From positions 1-16,183 of the forward strand of contig DATELY010000030.1 of assembly GCA_035276085.1 (NCBI GenBank): DNA of 16,183 nucleotides, in the 5' to 3' direction. Below the pieces are notes generated by a model that ran no database searches, was not told where the DNA came from, and worked only from the letters and a program-made list of their open reading frames with translations. Source of the DNA: DATELY01 sp035276085. GTDB taxonomy: Bacteria; Pseudomonadota; Gammaproteobacteria; Steroidobacterales; Steroidobacteraceae. The translations under genes were made by a program, and so were the position numbers. How positions within the stretch are numbered: the stretch's first letter is position 1; each line of letters begins with the position of its first letter. Positions 8,801 through 16,051 of the stretch are shown here, piece by piece.

Positions 8801-9320
8801 CACCCACACCTTTGATCTGCGAAAGTCGCTGCGAGATGAGCGCGTCCGCCGCATCGTAGATTTGACCCTGCGTCAGGACATCGGAGGTCATCGCGATCGT
8901 GAGGATCGGAAACTGCGCGCTGTTGATCTTGCGGTAGCTGGGGGTTTTCGTGAGGGACGAAGGCAGATCGGCACGCGCCGCGACGATCGCGGCCTGCACG
9001 TCACGGGCCGCACCATCGACATCGCGGTCGACCCCGAACGTCATCTGAATGTTCGTCGTGCCGATGCCGCTCGTCGAAGTCATGTCATCGACATCGGCGA
9101 TCGAACCGAGATGCCGTTCGAGCGGTGTTGCGACCGTACTCGCCATCACTTCGGGACTTGCCCCCGGCAGCGCTGCCGACACGAAAATGGCCGGCACGTC
9201 GATATTCGGCAGGGGCGCGACCGGAAGCAGCAGAAAGGCCGTTGCGCCGGCCATCGCGATGCCGGCGGTCGCCAGAATCGTTGCGACAGGTCTGGCAATG
9301 AATGGCGCGGACAGGTTCAC
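5799..9320 (-). CDS. mdtC: RND multidrug transporter subunit MdtC (MuxC-like), with an in-frame palindromic insertion
   Basis: This inner-membrane proton-driven pump subunit pairs with MdtB. Its sequence follows E. coli MdtC closely: FIARPVATIL at the start, LPGASPEVMASTVATPLER, the proton-relay pair Asp405-Asp406 in TGFVVDDAIVV, FPQQDTGML, DSDQQPGG, YIVLGVLYESYGQPITIL-type TM8 region, LLIGIVKKNAIMMVDFAL and RPIMMTTFAAIAGALPL. The start is GTG at 9320, overlapping the mdtB stop by four bases (GTGA). At 1173 residues it is over 130 longer than usual. Three additions explain this: about residues 496-549, encoded by a palindromic element; a Gly tract at about 658-674; and a Ser/Thr/Ala/Asn-rich stretch at about 845-908. 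Core residues are intact, so a functional protein is plausible. Whether the additions are tolerated cannot be seen from sequence. Confidence 0.93.
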   Translation of the reverse strand: MNLSAPFIARPVATILATAGIAMAGATAFLLLPVAPLPNIDVPAIFVSAALPGASPEVMASTVATPLERHLGSIADVDDMTSTSGIGTTNIQMTFGVDRDVDGAARDVQAAIVAARADLPSSLTKTPSYRKINSAQFPILTIAMTSDVLTQGQIYDAADALISQRLSQIKGVGAVNVNGSALPAVRVEINPLALTKYGIGLQDVRAAISNANANAPKGALEAEQQRYQIYTNDNARNAQQYRGLIIAHRDGAVVRLGDVATVSDMQDGATENAHTYGLYNGKAAVSVQVIQQPGANIIDVVDAVKAELQQLKKEIDPKIDLQVIGDRSITIRASLRQAEVALLLAVAMVILVAYLFLDSYRAALIPAVVVPVSLIGTFGAMYLLGYSLNNFTLMALTVATGFVVDDAIVVMENTTRHIEAGMTRLHAALLGAREVGFTVLSMSLSLIAVFIPFEFAGGLLGRLFHEFTNTLAVSILISLVISLTTTPMLCARLLGACPGNGHRSEGESTASYFHRSFEAHSGCHVTRRIDEKSRCGSAAVDEHCPDRLPGPSPQRTPARSGAMFEHALQAMKSGYERTLGGALDRPRLMMVLLAATIGLNVFLYVVVPKGLFPQQDTGMLRGSIRGDASASFQLMRGKLQEVARIIEGDAAVASVAGAIGGGGGFGLGGGGGGGGSTSANVTVTLKPLSQRNVSADQVIARLRPRLARVTGVTTLLQAVQDFRGGGGRSSNTQYQYTLLGDDLGTLQQWSQALRVALQGVPELADVDSDQQPGGLQTDLIVDRDMAAQLGLTESQIDNTLGAAFTQAQVSTIYNPFSPQQYHVIMELAPQFLQSPAALDQIYVSTSGGAVTGTQATQATADTFSVNDGTVPSSASSAAPAPDTARNLAANSLANAGRGNTSTGSAISVAQETMIPLSAFSRLATSTTPVAVNHTGTSASTAISFNLPAGVALDQAIAAIERTMNRIHVPISIHGSAYGTTKLFQQSVRSQPLMLAAALFAIYVVLGVLYESYGQPITILSTLPSAGLGALLALMATGTEFSLIAFLGILLLIGIVKKNAIMMVDFALDAERTLGLDPRSAIARACSLRFRPIMMTTFAAIAGALPLAIATGDGTEFRRPLGISIVGGLIVSQLLTLYTTPVVYSYVRRFELRRASRRELPIPRERNGAPEPAR
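7676..7838. repeat. 163-base palindromic element inserted in frame within mdtC
   Basis: Perfect 19-bp inverted ends, GGAGCCTGTCCGGGCAATG at 7676-7694 and its reverse complement at 7820-7838, bound the element. The arms stay mutually complementary, with mismatches and small gaps, for about 65 bases inward, including ATCGATCCTT at 7731-7740 and its partner near 7772. Read in the mdtC frame it has no stop and encodes roughly 55 residues rich in Arg, Ser, His and Cys that have no counterpart in MdtC. It falls between LCARLLG and PSPQRTPARS, in the cytoplasmic TM6-TM7 loop. It codes for no transposase, so it is MITE- or REP-like. No clean target-site duplication is visible. Confidence 0.8.
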
Positions 9321-12300
9321 GTCGGTGCGTCCGTCAGGAGATTCGCGCTCGATTCAATCCCACGGTCAGCCCGCACGCGCTTCGCAAGGCGGTCGAACGC
9401 CAGATAGATCACCGGGGTGGTGAAGAGCGTCAGCACCTGACTCACGAGCAGGCCGCCGACGATGCTCACACCGAGCGGATGGCGCAGCTCCGCACCGGTG
9501 CCGGTGCCGAACATCAACGGCAGCGCACCGAACATCGCAGCGACCGTCGTCATGAGAATGGGCCGAAAGCGCAGCAGACACGCCTGGTAGATGGCGTCGC
9601 GCGCCGAGATGTCCTGCGTGCGTTCGGCAGTGATGGCGAAATCGATCATCAGGATCGCGTTCTTCTTCACGATCCCGATCAGCAGGATGATGCCGATGAG
9701 CGCGATGATGGTGAGGTCATCGCCGAACACCATGAGCGCGAGCAAGGCCCCGATACCGGCGGATGGCAGCGTGGAGAGGATCGTGATGGGATGAATGAAG
9801 CTCTCGTACAGCACGCCCAGGACGATGTACATGACGAGCACCGCCGCCGCGAGCAACAGTAACTCGTTGCTGAGATTGCTGCGGAACGCGAGCGCCGCGC
9901 CTTGAAACGTGGTGCGAATGTTTGAGGGCAGCGCGATCGCGTGCTCAGTGTTCTCGATGGCCTTCACGGCAGCGCCGAGCGATGCGCCCGCGGCCAGATT
10001 GAACGACACGGTTGCGGCCGGAAACTGTGCCAGATGAGTAATGAGCGCCGGTCGAGACTCGACTTTGACCTTGGCGATGGCGGCAAGCGGTACCTGTCCG
10101 CCGCCCGCCGAGGGCACGTAGATGGACGAGAGCGCATCCACGGATGCATACGACGCGGGATCTGCCTGGATGACGACGCGGTACTGATTCGATTGCGTGA
10201 AGATCGTGGACACGATGCGCTGGCCGAACGCGTCATAGAGCGCGTTGTCCACGGTCCCGACGCTGATCCCCAGCCGTGCGGCGCTGTCGCGGTCGACCAC
10301 CACATCGACGGCGAGACCATTGTCTGCCTGATCGCTGACGACATCCGCGAACTGCCGTTGCCGTTCCAGTGCTGCCACCAGTCTGGGGGTCCACGCCGAC
10401 AGGACGCCGGCGTTCGCAGCCTGGAGCGTGAATTGGTACTGGGACCGGCTGATGGTGCTGTCGAGCGTCAGATCCTGTGCAGGCTGCAGGTACACAGTGA
10501 TGCCGGGCACGCCGCTCACTTCGCTGCGCAGGCGGCGAATGATTGCGCTGGCAGTCGCGGTTCTCGCAGCTCGCGGTTTCAAGTTGATGAGCAAGCGTCC
10601 GCTGCTCAGCGTTGCGTTGCTGCCATCTGCGCCGATGAATGAGGACAGGCTGTCGACGTCGGGATCGGTGAGGATGGCGGCAGCGAGCGCCTGCTGGCGA
10701 TCCGCCATCGCGGCATACGAGATGGACTCGGCGGCGGCCGACACGCCTTCGATGACGCCGGTGTCCTGATCGGGAAAGAAGCCCTTCGGAATGAGCACGT
10801 ACAGGAGCGCAGTCGCCGCCAGCGTTGCCGCCGCGACACCCAGCGTCAGGCGTTCATGATCGAGCACCCAGGTGAGCTTGCGCCCGTACCAGTCGACCAG
10901 CGCGGTGAACCATCGTCCGTGGGACGGCGAAGGGTGTTCTGTCGGAGGACGATGTTTGAACAGCCTGGCGCACAGCATCGGCACCAGCGTGAGCGACACG
11001 AACGCGGAGAGTGTGATCGTTACCGCGAGGGTGATGGCGAATTCGCGAAACAAGCGTCCGACCACATCCCGCATGAAGATCAACGGGATCAGCACCGCGA
11101 TCAGCGACACCGTGAGCGAGATGATGGTGAAGCCGATCTGTCCTGCGCCTTTGAGTGCGGCATCGAGCGGCTTCTCGCCTCGTTCGAGGTAGCGCGAAAT
11201 ATTCTCGATCATGACGATGGCATCGTCGACGACGAAGCCGGTCGCGATCGTCAGGGCCATCAGCGACAGATTGTTGAGACTGAAGTGCGCGAAGTACATC
11301 ACTCCGAACGTGCCGATCAGCGACAGCGGTATGGACAGGCTCGGAATGAGCGTTGCCGGCACGTTGCGCAGGAATAGAAAGATCACCAGAACGACCAGCG
11401 CGACCGCCAGCGCCAGCTCGAATTCCACATCCTTGACCGAAGCCCTGATGGTCGTGGTCCGGTCCGTGAGAACGGCGACATCCACGCCAGCCGGCAGCGA
11501 TTCGCGCAGTGAAGGCAGCAGTTGCTTGATGCGGTCCACGACTTCGACGACGTTGGCGTCTGGCTGGCGCTGCACGTTGAGGAGCAACGCGGGCGTCGTA
11601 TTCATCCATCCGCCCAGCCAGGTGTTCTCGGCGCCTGAGACGATGCTGGCCACATCGCGAAGCCGCACGGCGGCGTTGTTGCGGTAGGCAACCACGATGT
11701 CGGCGAACTCGGCTGCGCTCTTGAGCTGGTCATTGGTATCGATCGTGTAAGCGCGAGTGGAGCCGTCGACGAGGCCCTTGGGCCCGTTCTGATTGGCGGC
11801 ATTGATCGTGGTGCGCAGATCGTCGAGATTCAGACCATAGGCCGCGAGGGCGCGGGGATTCACGAGCACTCTCACCGCAGGGCGTTGGCCGCCGCCGATA
11901 CTCACCACGCCGACACCTTTGAGCTGGGCTATCTTCTGCGCGATGCGCGTGTCTGCAAGATCTTCCACCGCCGTGAGCGGCATCACTTTCGACGTGATGC
12001 CGAGCGTCAGGATCGGCGCGTCAGCGGGGTTGACCTTGGCGTAGATCGGCGGGGCCGGCAGATCCTGTGGCAGCAAGGTCTGTGCGGCACTGATGGCAGC
12101 CTGCACTTCCTGTTCGGCGACATCGATCGCGAGATCGAGATCGAATTGCAGCACGATCGAGGACGCACCCGCCGAGCTGCTCGAAGACATCTGGTCCAAG
12201 CCAGGCATCTGTCCGAACTGCTTTTCCAGCGGTGCCGTAATCGCCGACGCGATCACCTCCTGGCTGGCTCCGGGATAGAAGGTCTGGACCTGGATGGTGG

Positions 12301-12427
12301 GATAGGCCACCTCGGGAAGCGCCGATAACGGCAATTGCAGGTAGGCGATGAAGCCGGCGACGACTACGGCGACCATCAACAGCGTGGTCGCAACGGGACG
12401 CAGGATGAAGATGCGTGACGGATTCAT
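9317..12427 (-). CDS. mdtB: RND multidrug transporter subunit MdtB (MuxB-like)
   Basis: The 1036-residue inner-membrane RND subunit matches E. coli MdtB almost motif for motif and in length: FILRPVATTLLMVAVV (TM1), FYPGASQEVIASAITAPLEKQFG, KVNPADAPILTLGITS, SGAENTWLGGW, the proton-relay Asp401-Asp402 in TGFVVDDAIVMIEN, IPKGFFPDQDTG, RLGISVGTVDNALYDAFGQR, YESFIHPITILSTLPSAG, LLIGIVKKNAILMIDFA and LLRFRPILMTTVAA. ATG at 12427 is chosen because MNPSRIFILRPVATT is the family N-terminus; the frame is open upstream but there it overlaps mdtA. It begins 25 bases after the mdtA stop and overlaps mdtC by four bases. MdtB and MdtC are known to assemble as a mixed trimer in E. coli; the same is expected here. 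No missing residues were noticed. Confidence 0.96.
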   Translation of the reverse strand: MNPSRIFILRPVATTLLMVAVVVAGFIAYLQLPLSALPEVAYPTIQVQTFYPGASQEVIASAITAPLEKQFGQMPGLDQMSSSSSAGASSIVLQFDLDLAIDVAEQEVQAAISAAQTLLPQDLPAPPIYAKVNPADAPILTLGITSKVMPLTAVEDLADTRIAQKIAQLKGVGVVSIGGGQRPAVRVLVNPRALAAYGLNLDDLRTTINAANQNGPKGLVDGSTRAYTIDTNDQLKSAAEFADIVVAYRNNAAVRLRDVASIVSGAENTWLGGWMNTTPALLLNVQRQPDANVVEVVDRIKQLLPSLRESLPAGVDVAVLTDRTTTIRASVKDVEFELALAVALVVLVIFLFLRNVPATLIPSLSIPLSLIGTFGVMYFAHFSLNNLSLMALTIATGFVVDDAIVMIENISRYLERGEKPLDAALKGAGQIGFTIISLTVSLIAVLIPLIFMRDVVGRLFREFAITLAVTITLSAFVSLTLVPMLCARLFKHRPPTEHPSPSHGRWFTALVDWYGRKLTWVLDHERLTLGVAAATLAATALLYVLIPKGFFPDQDTGVIEGVSAAAESISYAAMADRQQALAAAILTDPDVDSLSSFIGADGSNATLSSGRLLINLKPRAARTATASAIIRRLRSEVSGVPGITVYLQPAQDLTLDSTISRSQYQFTLQAANAGVLSAWTPRLVAALERQRQFADVVSDQADNGLAVDVVVDRDSAARLGISVGTVDNALYDAFGQRIVSTIFTQSNQYRVVIQADPASYASVDALSSIYVPSAGGGQVPLAAIAKVKVESRPALITHLAQFPAATVSFNLAAGASLGAAVKAIENTEHAIALPSNIRTTFQGAALAFRSNLSNELLLLAAAVLVMYIVLGVLYESFIHPITILSTLPSAGIGALLALMVFGDDLTIIALIGIILLIGIVKKNAILMIDFAITAERTQDISARDAIYQACLLRFRPILMTTVAAMFGALPLMFGTGTGAELRHPLGVSIVGGLLVSQVLTLFTTPVIYLAFDRLAKRVRADRGIESSANLLTDAPT

Positions 12428-12452
12428 GCGTCTACGCGCGTGCGGCGCGCCG

Positions 12453-13709
12453 TCACTGTCCAGTACCGGTGTGAGAGCGAACGTGCTCCAACTGCTTGCC
12501 GCCATGCGCTGGCAGTACGCTTTTTCCGCCTGGCGCGCGGGCTGCCTGCAGCGGCGCTCGGTTGGGCAGCAACACGGCGGCACCGTCGCGGAGGCGATCG
12601 CCACCTTCCGTCACGACGACATCGCCCGCGACGAGGCCTGAGGTGACGGCAATACGCTCGCCGTCGGCCGCGCCCAGAACCACCGGCCGAACCGTGACCG
12701 TATTGTCGGAGTTGACGCGATAAACGAACGTGCTCGTGGCGCCATTCGAAGCGCCGCGCTGGATCGCTGCATTGGGTGCGATGACCTGGTTCTGCAAATC
12801 CTTCAGGCGCAGCCGAATGTTGACGAACTGATTGGCGAACAGCAGGCCCTTCTCATTGTCGAACAGCGCGCGCAGCTTGATCGTGCCCGTGCTGGCGTCG
12901 ATCTGATTGTCGACCGTCGACAGCGTGCCGTCGGCAAGCTTGACGGTATCGCCGCGATCGTAGGCCTCGACCGTCAGCGTTGCCCCCTCCTGCAAACGCT
13001 GCATGATGGCAGTCACGTTGTCCTCCGGAATCGAGAACAGGGCGCTGATGGGTTGCAATTGAGTGACCACGACGATTCCGCTCGGATCGTTGGCCGTGAC
13101 GTAGTTGCCCTGGTCGACCTGGCGTAGACCGACGCGTCCGGTGAGCGGGGAAACGATGCGCGTGTACTGCAGATTCAGCTGCGCGCTGCTGACTTGCGCC
13201 TGGTCGGCCGCAGCCGTGCCTTCGTACTGCCGGACCAGGGCCTGTTGCGTCGCGAGCTGCTGCTCGGCGATGGAGTCCTCGGCGAGCAGCCCCTGATAGC
13301 GCTTCAGATCCAACCGTGCATTGACCAACTGGGCCTGGTCGCGCTCCAGGGTTGCCTGCGCCTGCTTGCGGGCTGCTTCATAGGGCCGCGGGTCTATCTG
13401 CGCCAGCAAGTCGCCTTCGTGGACGAGCTGTCCTTCCTGAAATGCAACTTTCTGCAACTGCCCACTGATTTGAGCCTTAACGGTCACCGTGGCCAGCGGC
13501 GTAATCGCGCCCAATGCGGGAATGCGCAGGGGAACGTCGCCGGTGGTCACCGTCGCCACCGCGACAGCGATGGGCGCGTTCGACCCTGCGCGCCGGTCAC
13601 GCTGTGCCGCTGCTTGCGCGAAGGGATGAAGGACGCCCAGAAGGATCGCAAGCGCGACGACCGCTGCGCTGCTCACCGCCAGGATCCTGTGCTCACGAAC
13701 GAAAGTCAT
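12453..13709 (-). CDS. mdtA: Membrane fusion (periplasmic adaptor) protein MdtA (MuxA-like)
   Basis: This 418-residue adaptor links the MdtBC pump to the outer-membrane channel. An N-terminal membrane anchor or signal (about residues 8-30, LAVSSAAVVALAILLGVL) lacks a lipobox Cys. Then come the barrel-sandwich first half (VTVKAQISGQLQKVAFQEGQLVHEGDLLAQIDPRPY, about 76-110), an alpha-helical hairpin of heptads (about 111-180), the second lipoyl half (YTRIVSPLTGRVGLRQVDQGNYV), a beta-barrel domain and a membrane-proximal domain ending GLVAGDVVVTEGGDRLRDGAAV. ATG at 13709 is preferred because it starts the hydrophobic segment; GTG at 13727 or an ATG at 13823 in the same frame remain possible, and no strong ribosome site decides it. 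It is the first gene of the six-gene minus-strand block. Confidence 0.93.
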   Translation of the reverse strand: MTFVREHRILAVSSAAVVALAILLGVLHPFAQAAAQRDRRAGSNAPIAVAVATVTTGDVPLRIPALGAITPLATVTVKAQISGQLQKVAFQEGQLVHEGDLLAQIDPRPYEAARKQAQATLERDQAQLVNARLDLKRYQGLLAEDSIAEQQLATQQALVRQYEGTAAADQAQVSSAQLNLQYTRIVSPLTGRVGLRQVDQGNYVTANDPSGIVVVTQLQPISALFSIPEDNVTAIMQRLQEGATLTVEAYDRGDTVKLADGTLSTVDNQIDASTGTIKLRALFDNEKGLLFANQFVNIRLRLKDLQNQVIAPNAAIQRGASNGATSTFVYRVNSDNTVTVRPVVLGAADGERIAVTSGLVAGDVVVTEGGDRLRDGAAVLLPNRAPLQAARAPGGKSVLPAHGGKQLEHVRSHTGTGQ

Positions 13710-13833
13710 GAGTTGCTGTACTGGCACGATGATCTCGTTGTGCTCGGTTGTTACTGGGCGGTCAACGCGCCATTTCAGGACAGCGTGATTCCGATAGCCG
13801 TCTTCATGGCGGACAACCCGCATTCACACGGGG

Positions 13834-13862
13834 TTGATTGGCAGCTGCCACCGTCGCGTCAA
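13834..13862 (-). promoter_or_regulatory. Weak sigma70-like promoter candidate for mdtA
   Basis: On the minus strand TTGACG (13857-13862, five of six matches to TTGACA) is followed after 17 bases by AATCAA (13834-13839, three of six matches to TATAAT). The spacing is ideal but the -10 is poor. It would give a leader of about 120 bases before mdtA. Offered as a candidate only. Confidence 0.22.
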
Positions 13863-13990
13863 CTGTGGCCGCGTTCGATAGACCCGAGATGTCAGTTGGG
13901 CTCGGCTTTATTGCAACTGTAAGCGTGCGGCCGGCCATGGCTCTGTCTGCACCGAAGCTTCGCTGCTGGCTCGATTGTCGACGCGCTGCC

Positions 13991-14004
13991 ATTTCACGTG
14001 AAAT
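13991..14004. promoter_or_regulatory. Perfect 14-bp palindrome ATTTCACGTGAAAT, parS/Noc-site-like
   Basis: The sequence is fully self-complementary over 14 bases with a CACGTG centre. Its inner 12 bases equal those of the parS consensus (TGTTTCACGTGAAACA), while the outer A/T pair is that of the Noc site (ATTTCCCGGGAAAT). It lies 83 bases before the ATG at 14087. It could be a ParB-type site, or equally an operator for a dimeric repressor of the divergent promoters. No parA/parB gene is in the window. Confidence 0.45.
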
Positions 14005-14086
14005 CCAACGACCTTGCGCTGCAATCCACGCGCAACCACCCGTGACGATTCTTCGCTCGGACAGCGGACACCCGATGGGAGCGGAC

Positions 14087-14677
14087 ATGAGACCTGCAAT
14101 GTTCAGTGCGTACTCACCGCCTGCTCTGACGCTCGGCCTCGGTGCTGCGCTGGTCACGGCTGGCCTTGGAGGCTGCATGACCGCGCCGCCTCGTGTGTAC
14201 AGCCACAGCGTCGCGGTAGCGCCGATCGCACCGCCATCGACTCAAGTGATGTTCTATCCGAACGCAGGCCAGTCCCCGGAGCAACAGGATCGCGATCGCT
14301 ATGAGTGTTATCGCTGGGCCGTGCAGCAGGCACGGTTCGACCCAGGGGCGCCGCAGGTACCGCCCCACCAACGAGTGGATGTCGTGTCGGCAACGCCACC
14401 CGGCGCCAACACCGCAGCGGGCGCGGTGACCGGTGCGATCCTCGGTGCGGCGGTGGCGCGACCGCGCAATGCAGGCGGCGGCGCCATTCTCGGTGCGGTG
14501 ACGGGAGCAATCATTGGCGCCAATTCCGACGCGCAAAACACGGCGCAAACGCAACGGCTGCAGGAACGCTACGACGCACGCGAGGCACAACTGAATGCGC
14601 AGCTCGATCAGCAAGCGGACAAGTTTCGGCGCGCGACGAGTGCGTGTTTGGAAGCGCGTGGCTACACCGTGCGGTGA
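14087..14677 (+). CDS. Glycine-zipper outer-membrane-type lipoprotein
   Basis: The 196-residue product has a lipoprotein signal ending in GLGGC (lipid Cys30), so it should be anchored to a membrane, most likely the outer one. After a short linker comes the motif GQSPEQQ..DRYECYRWAVQQ..FDP (about residues 62-90). A glycine zipper follows (about 107-145), with GAVTGAILGAAVA and GAILGAVTGAIIGAN, the small-residue GxxxG spacing of membrane-interacting helices. Next is a charged Gln/Arg-rich helix, and the protein ends in SACLEARGYTVR. The ATG at 14087 is supported by GGGAG at 14077-14081 and the signal peptide. The gene downstream shares both the DRYEC and the SACLEARGYTVR motifs. Such YMGG/Gly-zipper proteins are common in proteobacteria, with a presumed envelope role but no firmly assigned reaction. 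Confidence 0.8.
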   Translation: MRPAMFSAYSPPALTLGLGAALVTAGLGGCMTAPPRVYSHSVAVAPIAPPSTQVMFYPNAGQSPEQQDRDRYECYRWAVQQARFDPGAPQVPPHQRVDVVSATPPGANTAAGAVTGAILGAAVARPRNAGGGAILGAVTGAIIGANSDAQNTAQTQRLQERYDAREAQLNAQLDQQADKFRRATSACLEARGYTVR

Positions 14678-14741
14678 GCGCCCGCCGACATTCGTGCAAC
14701 CGCATTCTCTCGTACTGAATCACCCATTGAGGAAACCGGTC

Positions 14742-15452
14742 ATGCATGCTCAGGATCACTTGCGAAAGACGGGTCCCACTGCAGCAGCGCTCGGGCTTCT
14801 CGCGCTCGTGCTAGGCATGGCGGCACTGTCGAACGGCGCACGGGCAGATACGGACGAGGATGCCCGCTTCGGCCGTCGTCAAGGTGAAGTGTTCGATAGC
14901 CGCTATCACCACGATCGCTTCTATCCTGCTCGCGGTGCGGGAGTGCGTGCCTTGCCGCGAGCAGCGGTGTCCGTGCCGTTTCGCGGACGGCCGTATTACT
15001 TCCATGACGGAATCTGGTACCGACCCTCTGGACCTCGCTTTGTCGTGATAGCGCCGCCGTTCGGTGCGGTGGTGCCGTTTCTGCCGGGCTCCTACACCGC
15101 CGTGTGGTTTGGCGGAGTGCCCTACTACTACGCCAACGACGTCTACTACCAATGGCTGCCCGATAGACGCGGTTACGTCGTAACGCCTCCACCGCCCGAG
15201 GCGAATGTGAGCACGCAGCCGCCAGCCTCCGTGGCCAACGATGAGCCGTTTGTTTATCCGAAGAATGGCCAAAGCGAGCAACAGCAAGGGACGGATCGTT
15301 ACGAGTGCCATCGCTGGGCAACGAATCAGACCTCATTCGATCCCACGCGCGATAGCGCAGTCACGTCACCCGAAGATGCACACGCGAAGCGTGCGGACTA
15401 CTTCCGTGCGATGAGCGCCTGCCTCGAAGCACGCGGCTATACCGTGCGATGA
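14742..15452 (+). CDS. Secreted DUF6515-type protein
   Basis: The 236-residue product has a signal peptide (hydrophobic LGLLALVLGMAAL, likely cleaved after GARA near residue 33). The mature N-terminal part carries RYHHDRFYP, VRALPRAAVSV, PYYFHDGIWYRPSGPRFVVIAPPFGAVVPFLP and GVPYYYANDVYYQWLPDRRGYVV. This Tyr/Trp/Pro-rich pattern is what I recognise as DUF6515. The C-terminal part repeats motifs of the upstream lipoprotein: NGQSEQQQGTDRYECHRWATNQTSFDP and RAMSACLEARGYTVR. ATG at 14742 is preceded by GAGGA at 14729-14733. The spacing from the upstream gene is 64 bases, so the two are likely cotranscribed. It should be periplasmic or surface-exposed; the biochemical function of the family is unknown to me. 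Confidence 0.8.
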   Translation: MHAQDHLRKTGPTAAALGLLALVLGMAALSNGARADTDEDARFGRRQGEVFDSRYHHDRFYPARGAGVRALPRAAVSVPFRGRPYYFHDGIWYRPSGPRFVVIAPPFGAVVPFLPGSYTAVWFGGVPYYYANDVYYQWLPDRRGYVVTPPPPEANVSTQPPASVANDEPFVYPKNGQSEQQQGTDRYECHRWATNQTSFDPTRDSAVTSPEDAHAKRADYFRAMSACLEARGYTVR

Positions 15453-15532
15453 GGGCTCAGGGATGTTCATCCAGAGACCCTCGATCGGCGGCGGCGAGTC
15501 GCGACGATTCCAAAGCGATGAGGAGCAATGCA

Positions 15533-16051
15533 ATGTGTAACCCAGTGAGCCATGTCGCGATGAAGGCGGCAATCGCGTTTGGCGCTGTTTGCTCGAGCCT
15601 GCTCACGGGCTGTGCGAGAACGACAGCCGCACCCACGAACTACTATGAGGTGCGTCTCGAGGCGACGGCGAAGAATCAGGACGATTGTAGCGAAGAGGTC
15701 TCCATTGAATTCGCACCGGTGAAGGTGGCACCGGCGCCCGTTGGTTCTCTGTATCAGTCCGAGAGCTACGTGGATCGGCCGCAGATCGTTGGCAAACCCG
15801 TCCTTGACGGCCCGAACAACTGGGAGTGCCACTTCACGTACCGTAGTCGCAACTTGTCACCTGGCACGTGGCGGATTACCGGCATGTTCCCCTCGCCGGT
15901 CAACGCCGATTATCCGGCGATCGCGCAGACCTGTGAGCGCGACGTGGTTCCAGGCCGGCAGGGTCGCGTGCGCCTCGATCAGGAGGAAGGCTGCACAGAA
16001 TTCGACGCGCCTGGAACGGAAATGGACAGGCGCAGCAAGGCTGTGCCCTGA
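15533..16051 (+). CDS. Putative lipoprotein of unknown function
   Basis: The 172-residue product has a lipoprotein signal with hydrophobic AAIAFGAVCSSLLTGC (lipid Cys about residue 27), then a Thr/Ala/Pro linker. The mature part contains NYYEVRLEATAKNQDDC, NNWECHFTYRSRNLSPGTWRITGMFPS, QTCERDVVPGRQGRVRL and EEGCTEFDAP. Four Cys besides the lipid one could form two disulfides, and the alternating pattern suggests a small beta-sandwich. I do not recognise a family. ATG at 15533 is chosen because AGGAG lies at 15521-15525. In-frame ATGs at 15518 and at 15449 exist; the latter overlaps the previous stop as ATGA but would put 28 non-signal-like residues before the lipoprotein signal. It is probably the third gene of this envelope-protein unit. 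Confidence 0.65.
   Translation: MCNPVSHVAMKAAIAFGAVCSSLLTGCARTTAAPTNYYEVRLEATAKNQDDCSEEVSIEFAPVKVAPAPVGSLYQSESYVDRPQIVGKPVLDGPNNWECHFTYRSRNLSPGTWRITGMFPSPVNADYPAIAQTCERDVVPGRQGRVRLDQEEGCTEFDAPGTEMDRRSKAVP

Larger units (their letters stand above)
13710..14086. other. Divergent intergenic region between mdtA and the glycine-zipper lipoprotein gene
   Basis: These 377 bases must hold the promoters of the pump operon (minus) and of the small envelope genes (plus). A perfect 14-bp palindrome sits at 13991-14004 and a weak minus-strand promoter candidate at 13834-13862. The direct-repeat box CGTCAG-N5-CGTCAG found at three other places is not present here. Open frames crossing the region show no signal or family features and I do not regard them as genes. 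Confidence 0.6.

Noticed and set aside
7926..9407. Long plus-strand open frame of 493 residues opposite mdtC
   Set aside because: It lies wholly antisense to clear RND transporter sequence, is rich in Arg/His/Asp as expected of an antisense frame in high-GC DNA, and has no signal, domain or ribosome site.
12428..12604. N-terminal extension of mdtB overlapping mdtA
   Set aside because: Its sequence is Cys/Arg-rich, does not match RND proteins and lies inside the mdtA coding end; the family N-terminus begins at 12427.
15449..15532. ATGA-coupled start for the last lipoprotein
   Set aside because: The overlap with the previous stop is tempting, but it would add 28 residues before the lipoprotein signal, while AGGAG directly precedes ATG at 15533.
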